The translations under genes were made by a program, and so were the position numbers. Shown here one piece after another: positions 50,096-62,221 of a stretch of DNA of 64,000 nucleotides. Where the stretch lies: the NCBI GenBank assembly GCA_004297305.1, contig SCTR01000007.1, positions 229,586-293,585 on the forward strand, read 5' to 3'. Every line of letters starts with the position of its first letter. Within the stretch, counting starts at the first letter, position 1. The DNA comes from Actinomycetota bacterium (GTDB taxonomy: Bacteria; Actinomycetota; Actinomycetes; S36-B12; FW305-bin1). The notes under the pieces were generated by a model. That model was not told the origin of the DNA. It searched no databases and worked only from the letters and a program-made list of their open reading frames with translations.

Positions 50096-50968
50096 GTGCG
50101 CCGGCCGACCACCCTGCTCGCGGTCTGGGTGGCGTGTGCCCTCTTGGCGACCGGGGTCGGGCTGGCCGCGGTCGGCGTCGTCCGCGGTGCGGTCTCCGAC
50201 GGCGCGGTCCAGGTCCTGACCGGGACCCAGGTCGATGCGGCGCTGCGCGGCGACGCGCCGCCGCCCTCGCCCCTGCCGATGGTCGACGACCGGGACCTGC
50301 GCGCCTCGGGTGCCGCGGCCACCGATGCGGCTGACGGATCGCCGAGCCCCGGACCCACCAGCGGGCAGCTGACAGCCGGCCCGTCCGAGCCGGGATCCGG
50401 CAAGGATCACCAGGCCGCCGGTCCCGGTGCGTCGGGACCGTTGTCCGGGGCGACTGCGGCTTCGACCAGCGCCGGACCGGCCCCGACGCCGGCCGCGACC
50501 GCCGGCAGCCCGGCACAGTCCCCGGCGGGCGTGTCGCCGACGCCGACCCGGGCGTTCGTCTCGCCGGTGCCGACGCCCAGCCAGCCGACCAGCCCGAGTG
50601 CGTCCGGCAGCAGCGGGCCGGGCCCGGGGCAGTCCAGCGGGAGCCCGACCGCGTCGGCCACGCCGAGCGCCCCAGCCCCGGCCGGGTCAGCCACGCCGCG
50701 CACGATCGTGCTGTCGCGCACCACCACCCAGGGTTCGGTCACGGTGTCCTGCCAGGGCGACCGGCCGGCACTGCGCACCGTGAATCCACGGCCGGGCTGG
50801 CGGTTGACCGATCGCGAGACGTCCGCCTCGGCGGTCCGGGTCGGTTTCCGGCCGCAGGATTCCGACGACTCGCGGTCCGAGGTCACCTGCCGCTGCGAGG
50901 GCGGCGTACCGACGTTCCGTGTCACCGACGCCTTGCGGTGGCGGCACGCGCGCTGGGCCGCTCGCTAG
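50096..50968 (+). CDS. Exported Pro/Ser-rich protein
   Basis: A 290-residue protein that I do not recognise. An N-terminal hydrophobic segment (LLAVWVACALLATGVGLAAVGVV) is a signal anchor. A short folded part follows (VSDGAVQVLTGTQVDAAL), then a Pro/Ser/Gly/Thr-rich region of about 150 residues. The C-terminal domain of about 90 residues has Cys in TVSCQGDRPAL and TCRCEGGVPTF, likely disulfide-bonded (QGSVTVSCQGDRPALRTVNPRPGWR). GTG 50096 follows GAGAAT by six bases, a weak leaderless -10. Its divergence from a two-component system suggests a wall-associated sensor or target; that is inference. The stop overlaps ctaA by four bases. Confidence 0.7.
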   Translation: MRRPTTLLAVWVACALLATGVGLAAVGVVRGAVSDGAVQVLTGTQVDAALRGDAPPPSPLPMVDDRDLRASGAAATDAADGSPSPGPTSGQLTAGPSEPGSGKDHQAAGPGASGPLSGATAASTSAGPAPTPAATAGSPAQSPAGVSPTPTRAFVSPVPTPSQPTSPSASGSSGPGPGQSSGSPTASATPSAPAPAGSATPRTIVLSRTTTQGSVTVSCQGDRPALRTVNPRPGWRLTDRETSASAVRVGFRPQDSDDSRSEVTCRCEGGVPTFRVTDALRWRHARWAAR

Positions 50969-51927
50969 GCCGACCGGACCCCGCGCGTCCGGGTCGCCAG
51001 CGTGAGCCGTACGACGCACAACCACACCAGCGAAGCCCCCAGCAGATGACAGGCCACCAGCGCCCAGGGGAGGCCGGTGAAGTACTGGGTGTAGCCGATG
51101 GCGCCGTTGGCCAGCAGCGCCGCGGCCAACAGCCAGGCACGCCGGCGAAGCGGGGCGGGTCCGCCGAGGGCGTACGCCGCGACCAGCACGCCGATCGTCA
51201 AGCCGACCAGCAGCAGCACGAGGTCGGCGTGCAGCCACGCGACCGTCCGGGGGTCGAACGAGAACCGGTGCTCGGCGGCGTCGTCGCCGGAGTGCGGGCC
51301 ACTGCCGGTGACCGCCGTACCCAGCACCACGACGACCGCGGCGACCACGACCGTGGCGCGCACCAACCAGCGGACCGCCGGAACGACGACGACCACGACC
51401 GGCCGATCGCCGGGCTCACCGGCTCGCTGGACCAGCACCGCACAGGCCGCCACGATGACCATCGACACCAGCAGGTGCATCGCCACCAACGTCGGGTGCA
51501 GCCCGGTCAGCACGACGATGCCGCCGAGGACTGCCTGGGCCACCGAACCGAGCAGCGGTGCGCAGGCCAGGGCGATCAACGCGGGCCGGGCCGGCAGACC
51601 GGCCCGTCGCCGGCGACGCGCATCGACGGCGACCCCGGCGATCGCTGCCAGAGCGAGCAGGCCGAGGACGAACGTGAGCGTCCGATTGCCGAACTCGATG
51701 TACTCGTGCCAGCCGACCTCGGGCCGGTTCGTCGGGACGTAGGAACCCTCGACGCAGGCGGGCCAGGTCGGGCACCCCAGTCCCGATCCGGTCAGCCGGA
51801 CCACGCCGCCGGTGACCACGATGGCGATCTGCGCCACCAGGTTCGCGACGAAGATCCAGCGGACGGCCGCGGTGACCGGCCCGACGACGACCGGGGCAGT
51901 GCGAGGTCGTACGTCGCTGGCAGTCAC
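50965..51927 (-). CDS. ctaA: Heme A synthase
   Basis: A 320-residue eight-helix membrane protein of the COX15/CtaA family that oxidises heme O to heme A. Conserved heme-ligand His residues occur in VGWHEYIEFGNRTLTFVLG, LHPTLVAMHLLVSM, TVAWLHADLVLLLVG and LVACHLLGASLVW. The first loop has GSGLGCPTWPACVEGSYVP, with the paired Cys typical of actinobacterial members. GTG 51927 follows TACGAT by seven bases, so it is taken as the start over the codon at 51948. It works with ctaB. Confidence 0.94.
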   Translation of the reverse strand: MTASDVRPRTAPVVVGPVTAAVRWIFVANLVAQIAIVVTGGVVRLTGSGLGCPTWPACVEGSYVPTNRPEVGWHEYIEFGNRTLTFVLGLLALAAIAGVAVDARRRRRAGLPARPALIALACAPLLGSVAQAVLGGIVVLTGLHPTLVAMHLLVSMVIVAACAVLVQRAGEPGDRPVVVVVVPAVRWLVRATVVVAAVVVVLGTAVTGSGPHSGDDAAEHRFSFDPRTVAWLHADLVLLLVGLTIGVLVAAYALGGPAPLRRRAWLLAAALLANGAIGYTQYFTGLPWALVACHLLGASLVWLCVVRLTLATRTRGVRSA

Positions 51928-51934
51928 GGCCCGA

Positions 51935-51940
51935 ATCGTA
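51935..51940 (-). promoter_or_regulatory. -10 box (TACGAT) of leaderless ctaA
   Basis: Minus-strand TACGAT is followed by seven bases and GTG 51927. Confidence 0.5.
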
Positions 51941-51996
51941 GGCGGCACAGCACACCCGGGCCCGCGCCGCCCGGCCCGCCGCCTCCGACCGCCCCT

Positions 51997-52080
51997 CAGT
52001 CCCGCCGGGCCCGCAGTCCCACCGGGCCCTCAGTCCCGCCGGGCCCGCAGTCCCACCGGGCCGTCAGTCCCACCGGAAGG
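51997..52080. repeat. 17-bp tandem repeat (nearly five copies) spanning a stop
   Basis: The unit CAGTCCC(A/G)CCGGGCC followed by two variable bases repeats with exact 17-bp spacing at 51997, 52014, 52031, 52048 and 52065. The stop of the ABC permease gene (52064-52066, minus strand) lies at the junction of the fourth and fifth units; the fifth unit encodes the last residues (RWD). Confidence 0.92.
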
Positions 52081-52855
52081 TGCGGGCCGCCAGCAGCGCT
52101 CCGCCGGCCGCCCACAACAGCAGCAGCCCGATCTGCGCAGTGGCCGGATTGCCGAAGACGAGCACCTCGCGCAACCCGTCGCCGAGGGCGGCGGACGGCA
52201 GCCAGCGAACGACGTTCGCCAGGCCGGCCGGCAGGCTGGCCAACGGGATCACCGTGGCCCCGCCCAAGAGGAACACCAGGTACACGGCATTGGCGACGGC
52301 CAGCGTCGCCTCGGCCCGCAGCAGGCCGGCCAGGGCAATGCCCCAGGCACTGAACGCCGCGGTGCCGGCCACCAGGAGGCCGACGACGGCCACCGGTGAG
52401 CCCTGCGGATGCCAGCCGAGCAGCAAGGCGACCACGACGATTACGGCGACCTGCAGGCATTCGATCGCCAGGACCGCCAGCGTGCGGCCGCCGACCAGCG
52501 CCCAGCGCGGCAGCGGCGTCGTCGCCAGCAGCCGCAGCACCCCCGACCGCCGGTCGAAGCCCAGCGCGATCGCCTGGGCGGTGAAGGCCGTCGAGATCAC
52601 CGCCAGCGCGAGGATCCCCGGGGTCACCACGTCCACGCGGCGACCGGTGCCCGGCGCGCCGAGGTCGACGACACCGACGTTGGACAGCACGACCAGCAGG
52701 ACCAGCGGGATGACGAGGGTCAGCAGCACCTGTTCGCCGTTGCGCAGCAGCAGCCGCAGCTCGAACCTCGCCTGCGACCACACCATCCGGCCCGCGGGGG
52801 CGGCACCGGGTGACGGCTGCAGCGACCCCATCCCCGGCATCGAGCCGGCCGTCAC
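52064..52855 (-). CDS. ABC-2 type exporter permease
   Basis: A 263-residue membrane protein with six predicted helices and the ABC-2 layout: RFELRLLLRNGEQVLLTLVIPLVLLVVLSNV, ILALAVISTAFTAQAIALGFDRRSGVLRLLATTPLPRWALVGGR and the late LANVVRWLPSAALGDGLREVL. It pairs with the ATPase upstream (GTGA overlap at 52852-52855) as a DrrAB-like drug or lipid exporter; the substrate is unknown. The start at GTG 52855 follows from that overlap. Its location between ctaA and sufR is conserved in many actinobacteria. Confidence 0.88.
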   Translation of the reverse strand: MTAGSMPGMGSLQPSPGAAPAGRMVWSQARFELRLLLRNGEQVLLTLVIPLVLLVVLSNVGVVDLGAPGTGRRVDVVTPGILALAVISTAFTAQAIALGFDRRSGVLRLLATTPLPRWALVGGRTLAVLAIECLQVAVIVVVALLLGWHPQGSPVAVVGLLVAGTAAFSAWGIALAGLLRAEATLAVANAVYLVFLLGGATVIPLASLPAGLANVVRWLPSAALGDGLREVLVFGNPATAQIGLLLLWAAGGALLAARTFRWD

Positions 52856-53775
52856 GGCAGCGTCCCGCCGGTCGCGGCCCGGTACACGTCCTCGAGGCTG
52901 CGCCGTCCGATGCGCAGGTCCGCGGCCATCACGCCGTGCTGCGCGCACCAGGCGGTGACGGCCGCCAGCGTCTGCGGATCGACGTGACCGTCGACGCGGT
53001 AGCTACCGACGGCGGTCTCACGGACGGCGTGGCCGGCCGGCAGCGCCCGTTCCAGTCCGGCGACGTCCAGGTGCGCGCCGGCCCGGAAGCTGAGGGAGTC
53101 GGTGGCCGCGGCGCCTGTCAGCTCGGCCGTGGCGCCGGTAGCCGCTGTGACCCCGCCGTCGACGATCACGACGTGGTCGGCCAGCCGCTCGGCCTCGTCC
53201 AGGTGATGGGTGCACAGCACGACCGAGACACCCGCCGCCCGCAGCGCCAACACCAACTCCCACACCAGGTCTCGTCCTTCCGGATCGAGCCCGGCGGTGG
53301 GCTCGTCGAGGAAGACCAGTTCCGGCCGGCCGACGATCGCGCAGGCCAGCCGCAGCCGCGCCTGCTCGCCACCGCTCATCCGGCGGAACGTCGTACGGCC
53401 GAGCCGGTCCAGCTCCAGCACGCGCAACAGCGGGCCGGCCGCGAGCGGGTCGGCGTACAACGACGCCACATGCCCGACGAACTCAGCTGCGCGCGCGCCG
53501 CTGGGGATCCCGCCGGCCTGCAGCATCATCCCGACCCGCGGCCGCAGCTGCGCGCCGTCGTGCTGCGGGTCGCGGTCGAGCACGCTGACCGAGCCCGCGT
53601 CGGCCCGGCGAAGACCCACACACACCTCGATGGCGGTCGACTTGCCCGCGCCGTTGGGCCCGAGCAACGCGGTGACCGCACCTCGGGGCGCGGTGAACGA
53701 CAGCCCGCGCAGCACCTCGCGGTCGCCGTAGCTCTTCACCAGGCCGGTCACCCGGACAGCGGGGCCGTCGGTCAC
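52852..53775 (-). CDS. ABC exporter ATPase, DrrA-like
   Basis: A 307-residue ATPase. Walker A is LLGPNGAGKSTAIEV (about 39-53), Q-loop MMLQAGGIP, signature RRMSGGEQARLRLACAIV, Walker B LVFLDEPTAGLD, and switch CTHHLDEAERLADHVVIVDGG. A C-terminal extension of about 90 residues follows, as in DrrA/CcmA-type exporters, ending RIGRRSLEDVYRAATGG. GTG 53775 follows TAGACT by eight bases (leaderless). It is transcribed away from sufR. Confidence 0.92.
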   Translation of the reverse strand: MTDGPAVRVTGLVKSYGDREVLRGLSFTAPRGAVTALLGPNGAGKSTAIEVCVGLRRADAGSVSVLDRDPQHDGAQLRPRVGMMLQAGGIPSGARAAEFVGHVASLYADPLAAGPLLRVLELDRLGRTTFRRMSGGEQARLRLACAIVGRPELVFLDEPTAGLDPEGRDLVWELVLALRAAGVSVVLCTHHLDEAERLADHVVIVDGGVTAATGATAELTGAAATDSLSFRAGAHLDVAGLERALPAGHAVRETAVGSYRVDGHVDPQTLAAVTAWCAQHGVMAADLRIGRRSLEDVYRAATGGTLP

Positions 53776-53783
53776 GGCGGTCG

Positions 53784-53789
53784 AGTCTA
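53784..53789 (-). promoter_or_regulatory. -10 box (TAGACT) of the leaderless ABC ATPase gene
   Basis: Minus-strand TAGACT is followed by eight bases and GTG 53775. Confidence 0.45.
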
Positions 53790-53800
53790 GGGGCCGCTTC

Positions 53801-53868
53801 GTTCGGTGCCCGGGCTCGTTCGGTGCCCGGGCTCACTCGGTGCCCGTGCCCGTTCTGTGCCGGGCCGA
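53801..53868. repeat. 17-bp tandem repeat (four copies) between ABC genes and sufR
   Basis: Units starting GTTCGGTGCCCGGG occur at 53801, 53818, 53835 and 53852 with exact 17-bp spacing. The first two are identical, the later ones diverge. They lie in the divergent intergenic region. Confidence 0.88.
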
Positions 53869-53903
53869 TCGCCCCCGGCGGCCCGCCTCACCGGGATTTA
53901 GGT

Positions 53904-53919
53904 CATACTTGCGTTGTGA
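53904..53919 (+). promoter_or_regulatory. sufR -10 box and candidate SufR operator
   Basis: CATACT (53904-53909) is six bases before the sufR GTG, a leaderless arrangement. ATACT-N5-TGTGA (53905-53919) overlaps it and the start codon. It resembles the mycobacterial SufR site that I recall as ACACT-N5-TGTGA, which would make sufR and the suf operon autoregulated. Confidence 0.55.
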
Positions 53920-54599
53920 AAATCCTCGCCGGCGCACCCGCCCGGGTCGCCCGCGTCCTGTTGGACGGGGGCCCGGCGACCGCTGCTGCGCTCGCGGAGC
54001 GACTCGAGCTGACCGCCGCAGCGGTGCGTCGGCACCTCGACGTGCTCGTGGCCGAGGGCTACGCCGATGTCGGGGATCGGGCGCCGTACGGACCGGCGCC
54101 GTCACGAGGCCGGGGCCGGCCAGCCCGGGTCTACTCGCTCACGCCGGCCGGTCGCGAGGCATTCGACCAGGCGTACGACGACCTCGCGGTCGGCGCGCTG
54201 CGCTACCTGGCCGAGACCGCCGGCGACGAGGCCGTCGCCGGCTTCGCCCGCCACCGGGTGGCCGAGCTGGAACGCCGCTATGCGGCCCGGCTGGCCGCCG
54301 TCGCCGATCCGATCGAACGCGCCGAGACCCTCGCCGAGTTGCTCAGCGCCGACGGCTACGCGGCGGCCGCGGTCGCTCACGTCGGGGGAGCAGGCGCCCA
54401 GTTGTGCCAGCATCACTGCCCGGTCGAGCACGTCGCCGCTGAGTTCCCGCAGTTGTGCGAAGCCGAGACCGAGGCCTTCGAGCGCCTGCTGGGCACCCGC
54501 GTGCTGCGGTTGGCCACGATCGCGCACGGCGACGGTGTCTGCACCACCCACGTCCAGGCCGGTACTGCTCCACCACGTCGAAGGGTCACGTCGTCATGA
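53916..54599 (+). CDS. sufR: Fe-S-sensing repressor SufR
   Basis: A 227-residue winged-helix regulator. The DNA-binding part is [38 protein letters not shown], with the wing [19 protein letters not shown]. The C-terminal cluster-binding region has C164-x3-C168 ([12 protein letters not shown]), C181 (QLCEAE) and C209 (DGVCTTH), the ligand set of SufR. With its [4Fe-4S] cluster it represses the suf operon; loss of the cluster derepresses it. GTG 53916 is chosen from the leaderless -10; the open frame from 53823 is rejected. The stop overlaps sufB (ATGA). Confidence 0.95.
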   Translation: MKILAGAPARVARVLLDGGPATAAALAERLELTAAAVRRHLDVLVAEGYADVGDRAPYGPAPSRGRGRPARVYSLTPAGREAFDQAYDDLAVGALRYLAETAGDEAVAGFARHRVAELERRYAARLAAVADPIERAETLAELLSADGYAAAAVAHVGGAGAQLCQHHCPVEHVAAEFPQLCEAETEAFERLLGTRVLRLATIAHGDGVCTTHVQAGTAPPRRRVTSS

Positions 54600-56001
54600 C
54601 CGCATCGCAGGATCTCGAGGGCCTCGGCCGCTACGAGTACGGCTGGAGCGACACCGACACCGCCGGGGCATCGGCGCGGCGCGGGCTGTCCGAGGAGGTC
54701 GTCCGCGACATCAGCGCCAAGAAGGGCGAGCCGGAGTGGATGCTCCAGATGCGCCTGAAGGGTCTGCGCATCTTCGAGCGCAAGCCCATGCCGGCCTGGG
54801 GTGGGGACCTGTCGGGGATTCACTTCGACACCATCAAGTACTTCGTGCGTTCCACCGAGTCGCAGGCCGCCTCCTGGGAGGACCTGCCGGCGGACATCAA
54901 GAACACGTACGACCGGCTCGGGATCCCCGAGGCCGAGAAGCAGCGCCTCGTCGCCGGCGTTGCGGCACAGTACGAATCCGAGGTCGTCTACCACAAGATC
55001 CGGGAGGACCTCGAGGAGCAGGGCGTGCTGTTCCTCGACACCGACACCGGGTTGCGCGAGCACGAGGACGTGTTCCGGGAGAACTTCGGGTCGGTGATCC
55101 CGGCGGGCGACAACAAGTTCTCGGCACTGAACACCGCGGTGTGGTCGGGCGGTTCGTTCATCTACGTACCCAAGGGTGTGCAGGTCGAGATCCCGCTGCA
55201 GGCGTACTTCCGGATCAACACCGAGAACATGGGCCAGTTCGAACGGACGCTGATCATCGTCGACGAGGGCGCGTACGTGCACTACGTCGAAGGCTGTACC
55301 GCACCGATCTACTCCAGCGACTCGCTGCACTCGGCGGTCGTCGAGATCATCGTCAAGAAGGGTGCCCGCTGCCGCTACACGACCATCCAGAACTGGTCGA
55401 ACAACGTCTACAACCTCGTCACCAAGCGGGCGTTCGCCCACGCCGGCGCGACGATGGAGTGGATCGACGGGAACCTCGGCTCGAAGGTCACCATGAAGTA
55501 CCCGGCGGTGTGGCTGATGGGTGAGCACGCCAAGGGCGAGACCCTGTCGATCGCCTTCGCCGGCGAGGGGCAGCACCAGGACGCCGGCTCGAAGATGGTC
55601 CACGCCGCGCCGAACACCTCCTCGTCGATCGTGTCGAAGTCGGTGGCCCGCGGGGGAGGGCGGACGTCGTACCGCGGGCTGGTCCAGGTCCAGCCCGGGG
55701 CACACGGCTCCCGCAGCACGGTGCGCTGCGACGCGCTGCTGGTCGACGACGTGAGCCGGTCCGACACCTACCCGTACGTCGACGTCCGGGAGGACGACGT
55801 GTCGATGGGGCACGAGGCGTCGGTGTCGAAGGTGAGCGAGGACCAGCTCTTCTACCTCATGTCGCGCGGCCTGACCGAGGACGAGGCGATGGCGATGATC
55901 GTGCGCGGCTTCATCGAACCGATCGCCCGCGAACTGCCGATGGAGTACGCCCTGGAGCTGAACCGCCTCATCGAGCTGCAGATGGAAGGTGCGGTCGGCT
56001 G

Positions 56002-56002
<1 letters not shown>
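54596..56002 (+). CDS. sufB: Fe-S cluster assembly protein SufB
   Basis: A 468-residue scaffold component of the SufBCD complex. It begins [32 protein letters not shown]. The beta-helix core contains [67 protein letters not shown] and [26 protein letters not shown]. The conserved Cys in EGCTAP is present. The start overlaps the sufR stop by three bases (ATGA) and the stop overlaps sufD by one base (TGATG). No intein is present, although sufB is a common intein site in actinobacteria. Confidence 0.97.
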
Positions 56003-59284
<3,282 letters not shown>

Positions 59285-59285
<1 letters not shown>

Positions 59286-59767
59286 TGCAGCTGGAGCAGC
59301 TGTACCAGGAGATCATCCTCGACCACTACAAGCACCCGCACGGGCGCGGGCTGCGCGAGCCGTTCGACGCTCAGGTGCATCACGTCAACCCCACCTGCGG
59401 CGACGAGATCACGTTGCGGGTCAGCCTGTCCGGCGACGCCGAGCCGGTGGTCACGGACGTCTCCTACGAGGGTGCCGGCTGCTCGATCTCGCAGGCCAGC
59501 GCCAGCGTGCTGTACGACCAGCTGGTCGGGATGACGCTGCCGGAGGCCGAACGCGTCCAGCAGGAGTTTCTCGCCCTCATGCACAGCCGGGGCGACGGTG
59601 AACCCGACGACGAGGTGCTCGGTGACGCCGTGGCGTTCCACGGGGTGTCCCGCTACCCGGCGCGGGTGAAATGCGCGCTGCTGTCGTGGATGGCCTGGCA
59701 GGACGCGGTGACCGTAGCGCTCGACGCGGCCGGAGCGGCCCGATCCGTAGGGAGTACGACGCCATGA
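59285..59767 (+). CDS. sufU: Zinc-dependent sulfurtransferase SufU
   Basis: A 160-residue SufU, which accepts persulfide sulfur from SufS by Zn-ligand swapping. Zn ligands are C38 (HVNPTCGDEI), C66 (EGAGCSISQASASV) and C130 (RVKCALLSWM), with the Asp in GDE. The 18-21-residue insert typical of SufU against IscU is present around VLYDQLVGMTLPEAERVQQ. It overlaps sufS by one base (TGATG) and sufT by four (ATGA). Confidence 0.95.
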
Positions 59768-60090
59768 CCGACACCACCACGACCACCTCGTCCGACGACC
59801 TGGTCGAAGCCCTCAAGGACGTCGTCGACCCCGAACTGGGGATCAACGTGGTCGACCTCGGCCTGGTGTACGGCGTTGCCGTGGACGACGACAACGTCGC
59901 GACGCTCGACATGACGCTCACCTCCGCGGCCTGCCCGCTGACCGACGTCATCGAGGACCAGACCCGGGCGGCGCTGGACGGCCTGGTGAAGGACTTCCGG
60001 ATCAACTGGGTCTGGATGCCGCCGTGGGGGCCGGACAAGATCACCGACGACGGCCGCGAGATGCTGCGCGCACTCGGCTTCAACGTCTGA
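59764..60090 (+). CDS. sufT: SufT/MIP18-family (DUF59) Fe-S protein
   Basis: A 108-residue DUF59 protein. The signature is LVEALKDVVDPELGINVVDLGLVYGVAVDDD (about residues 12-42), then LTSAACPLTDVIEDQTRAAL with the conserved Cys, and WMPPWGPDKITDDGREMLRALGFNV at the C-terminus. SufT acts in Fe-S protein maturation. It is last in the suf operon, with four-base overlap to sufU. The start is ATG 59764, in preference to an upstream in-frame GTG at 59671. Confidence 0.93.
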   Translation: MTDTTTTTSSDDLVEALKDVVDPELGINVVDLGLVYGVAVDDDNVATLDMTLTSAACPLTDVIEDQTRAALDGLVKDFRINWVWMPPWGPDKITDDGREMLRALGFNV

Positions 60091-60142
60091 GTCGCCCGTC
60101 TCCCGGCGCCCTGCGCCGCCAACGCCTGCGAGGAATTCCCGC

Positions 60143-61741
60143 GTGATCGTCGCCACCGACGTGGAGTTGCGCGCCGGCTCCCGGCTGCTGCTGGCCGAGG
60201 CGAGTTTCCGGGTCGCTCCCGGTGACAAGGTCGGCCTGGTCGGACGCAACGGCGCCGGCAAGACGACGCTCACGAAGGTGCTGGCCGGCCAGGCACAACC
60301 GGCTGCCGGGACGGTGACCCGTTCGGGCACAGTCGGTTACCTCCCGCAGGACCCCCGGACCGGGGACCTCGACGTCCTGGCCCGCGACCGGGTGCTGTCT
60401 GCCCGGGGACTGGTGGAGGTCACCCGCCGGATGCGCGAGGCAGCCGAGTTGATGGCCAGCGACGATCCGCAGCGCCGGGAGCAGGCCATGCGCCGGTACG
60501 AGCGGGCCACCGCCGAGTTCGAGTCCCTCGGCGGATACGCCGTGGAATCCGAGGCGGCCGCGATCGCCTCCAGCCTGAGCCTGCCCGACCGCATCCTCAG
60601 CCAGCCGCTGGCGACGCTGTCCGGCGGTCAACGGCGTCGCGTCGAACTGGCGCGAATCCTGTTCAGTGGCGCGCAGACGTTGCTGCTGGACGAGCCCACC
60701 AACCACCTGGACGCGGATTCGGTGATCTGGCTGCGGGACTTCCTGTCCTCGTACGCCGGCGGGGTGGTGGTGATCAGCCACGACGTCGCCCTGCTCGACA
60801 CGACCGTCACGCGGGTCTTCCACCTCGACGCCACCCGCGCGGTGATCGACGTCTACAACGTCGGGTGGAAGACCTATCTCGAGCAGCGCGAGACCGACGA
60901 GCGGCGGCGCCGACGGGAACGGGCGAACGCCGAGAAGCAGGCCGCGGCGCTGAAGGACCAGGCCGAGCGGATGCGCGCGAAGGCCACCAAGGCCAAGGCC
61001 GCCCAGGGGATGCTGCGGCGGGCCGAGCGGCTGGTCGCCACGCTGGAGGACACCCGGCAGGCCGACCGGGTGGCGCGGCTGCGCTTCCCCGAGCCGGCCA
61101 GCTGCGGCCGGACCCCGCTGAGCGCGACCGGCCTGTCCCGCTCGTACGGGTCGTTGGAGATCTTCACCGACGTCGACCTCGCCATCGACCGTGGCTCACG
61201 GGTCGTCGTGCTGGGGCTCAACGGCGCCGGCAAGACCACACTGCTGCGCATCCTCGCCGGAATCGACCCGCCGGACACCGGTGCGGTCGTGGCCGGGCAC
61301 GGCCTGCGGCTGGGGTACTACGCCCAGGAGCACGAAACGCTGGACACGTCCCGGACGGTCCTGGAGAACATGCGCACGGCCGCACCGGAACTGCCGGCCA
61401 CCGAGGCCCGGCGAGTCCTCGGTTCGTTCCTGTTCACCGGCGACGAGGTCGACAAGCCCGCCGGGGTGCTGTCCGGCGGGGAGAAGACCCGGCTCGCGCT
61501 CGCCACGCTGGTGGTGTCCAGCGCCAACGTCCTGCTGCTGGACGAACCGACGAACAACCTCGACCCCGCGAGCCGCGACGAGGTGCTCGGTGCATTGCGG
61601 GCCTACCGCGGCGCCGTGGTGCTGGTGACCCATGACGAAGGCGCGGTGGCCGCCCTGGCGCCCGAACGGGTCCTGCTGTTGCCGGACGGCGTGGAGGACC
61701 ACTGGACGCCGGACTACGCCGACCTGATCTCGCTGGCGTGA
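60143..61741 (+). CDS. ABC-F family ATPase
   Basis: A 532-residue soluble protein with two ABC modules joined by a charged linker, no membrane segment. Module one has GRNGAGKTTLTKVL (about 35), LSGGQRRRVELARIL and LLLDEPTNHLDADSV. The linker (about 245-310, RRRRERANAEKQAAALKDQAERMRAKATKAKAAQGM) is a helical coiled coil, the P-site tRNA-interaction motif. Module two has GLNGAGKTTLLRIL, LSGGEKTRLALATL and LLLDEPTNNLDPAS. ABC-F proteins act at the ribosomal E site as translation factors or ribosome-protection proteins; which applies here cannot be said. GTG 60143 has GAGGA ten bases upstream. Confidence 0.93.
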   Translation: MIVATDVELRAGSRLLLAEASFRVAPGDKVGLVGRNGAGKTTLTKVLAGQAQPAAGTVTRSGTVGYLPQDPRTGDLDVLARDRVLSARGLVEVTRRMREAAELMASDDPQRREQAMRRYERATAEFESLGGYAVESEAAAIASSLSLPDRILSQPLATLSGGQRRRVELARILFSGAQTLLLDEPTNHLDADSVIWLRDFLSSYAGGVVVISHDVALLDTTVTRVFHLDATRAVIDVYNVGWKTYLEQRETDERRRRRERANAEKQAAALKDQAERMRAKATKAKAAQGMLRRAERLVATLEDTRQADRVARLRFPEPASCGRTPLSATGLSRSYGSLEIFTDVDLAIDRGSRVVVLGLNGAGKTTLLRILAGIDPPDTGAVVAGHGLRLGYYAQEHETLDTSRTVLENMRTAAPELPATEARRVLGSFLFTGDEVDKPAGVLSGGEKTRLALATLVVSSANVLLLDEPTNNLDPASRDEVLGALRAYRGAVVLVTHDEGAVAALAPERVLLLPDGVEDHWTPDYADLISLA

Positions 61742-61854
61742 CGCTCGGCGACGGGTAGCGGAGCGGGACCACCTGAAGGATCATGGGCCGCACTGGGCGC
61801 GTGGGCGCATGGGCCGGTGGCCTTCAGCCCCGGCGGACCGACCGGGAGGTTGTC

Positions 61855-62064
61855 GTGGCTGAGCTGGGCAAGGGTCGCCGGGTCACCGGCACGGAGCGGG
61901 ACAAGCTGGCCGAGAGCCTCAAGAAGAAGTACGCCGCCGGACGCAGTATCCGCGAGCTGGCCAGCGAATCGGGCCGCTCCTACGGTTTCGTGCACCGCAT
62001 CCTGTCCGAATCCGGTGTGGCACTACGGGGCCGCGGTGGCGCGACGCGCGGCAAGAAGGCCTGA
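61855..62064 (+). CDS. Small helix-turn-helix DNA-binding protein
   Basis: A 69-residue basic protein. The core KYAAGRSIRELASESGRSYGFVHRILSESGV (about 28-58) is a helix-turn-helix of resolvase/homeodomain-like type. A Gly/Arg/Lys-rich tail ends GGATRGKKA. It is a conserved small actinobacterial protein with no role known to me. GTG 61855 has GGGAGG five bases upstream; the frame opens at 61783 without support. The TGA begins a 17-bp repeat. Confidence 0.75.
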   Translation: MAELGKGRRVTGTERDKLAESLKKKYAAGRSIRELASESGRSYGFVHRILSESGVALRGRGGATRGKKA

Positions 62065-62091
62065 CGATCAACCTGGCCTGACTGTCGACCA
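62058..62091 (+). repeat. 17-bp duplication spanning the HTH gene stop
   Basis: Two units starting GGCCTGAC (62058-62074 and 62075-62091) match at 13 of 17 positions. The first contains the stop codon of the HTH gene. Confidence 0.55.
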
Positions 62092-62221
62092 GCCGAACCG
62101 ACCGGCCGCCGGTACGCCGCGGCGGCACACTGACGGCTGAATCGGGAAGGGATCCGGCGTACCGCGGGTTGGCCTGCGACAGGTCCGCACGAACCTGGCC
62201 GGCGGTCACGGAAAGGCAGGC

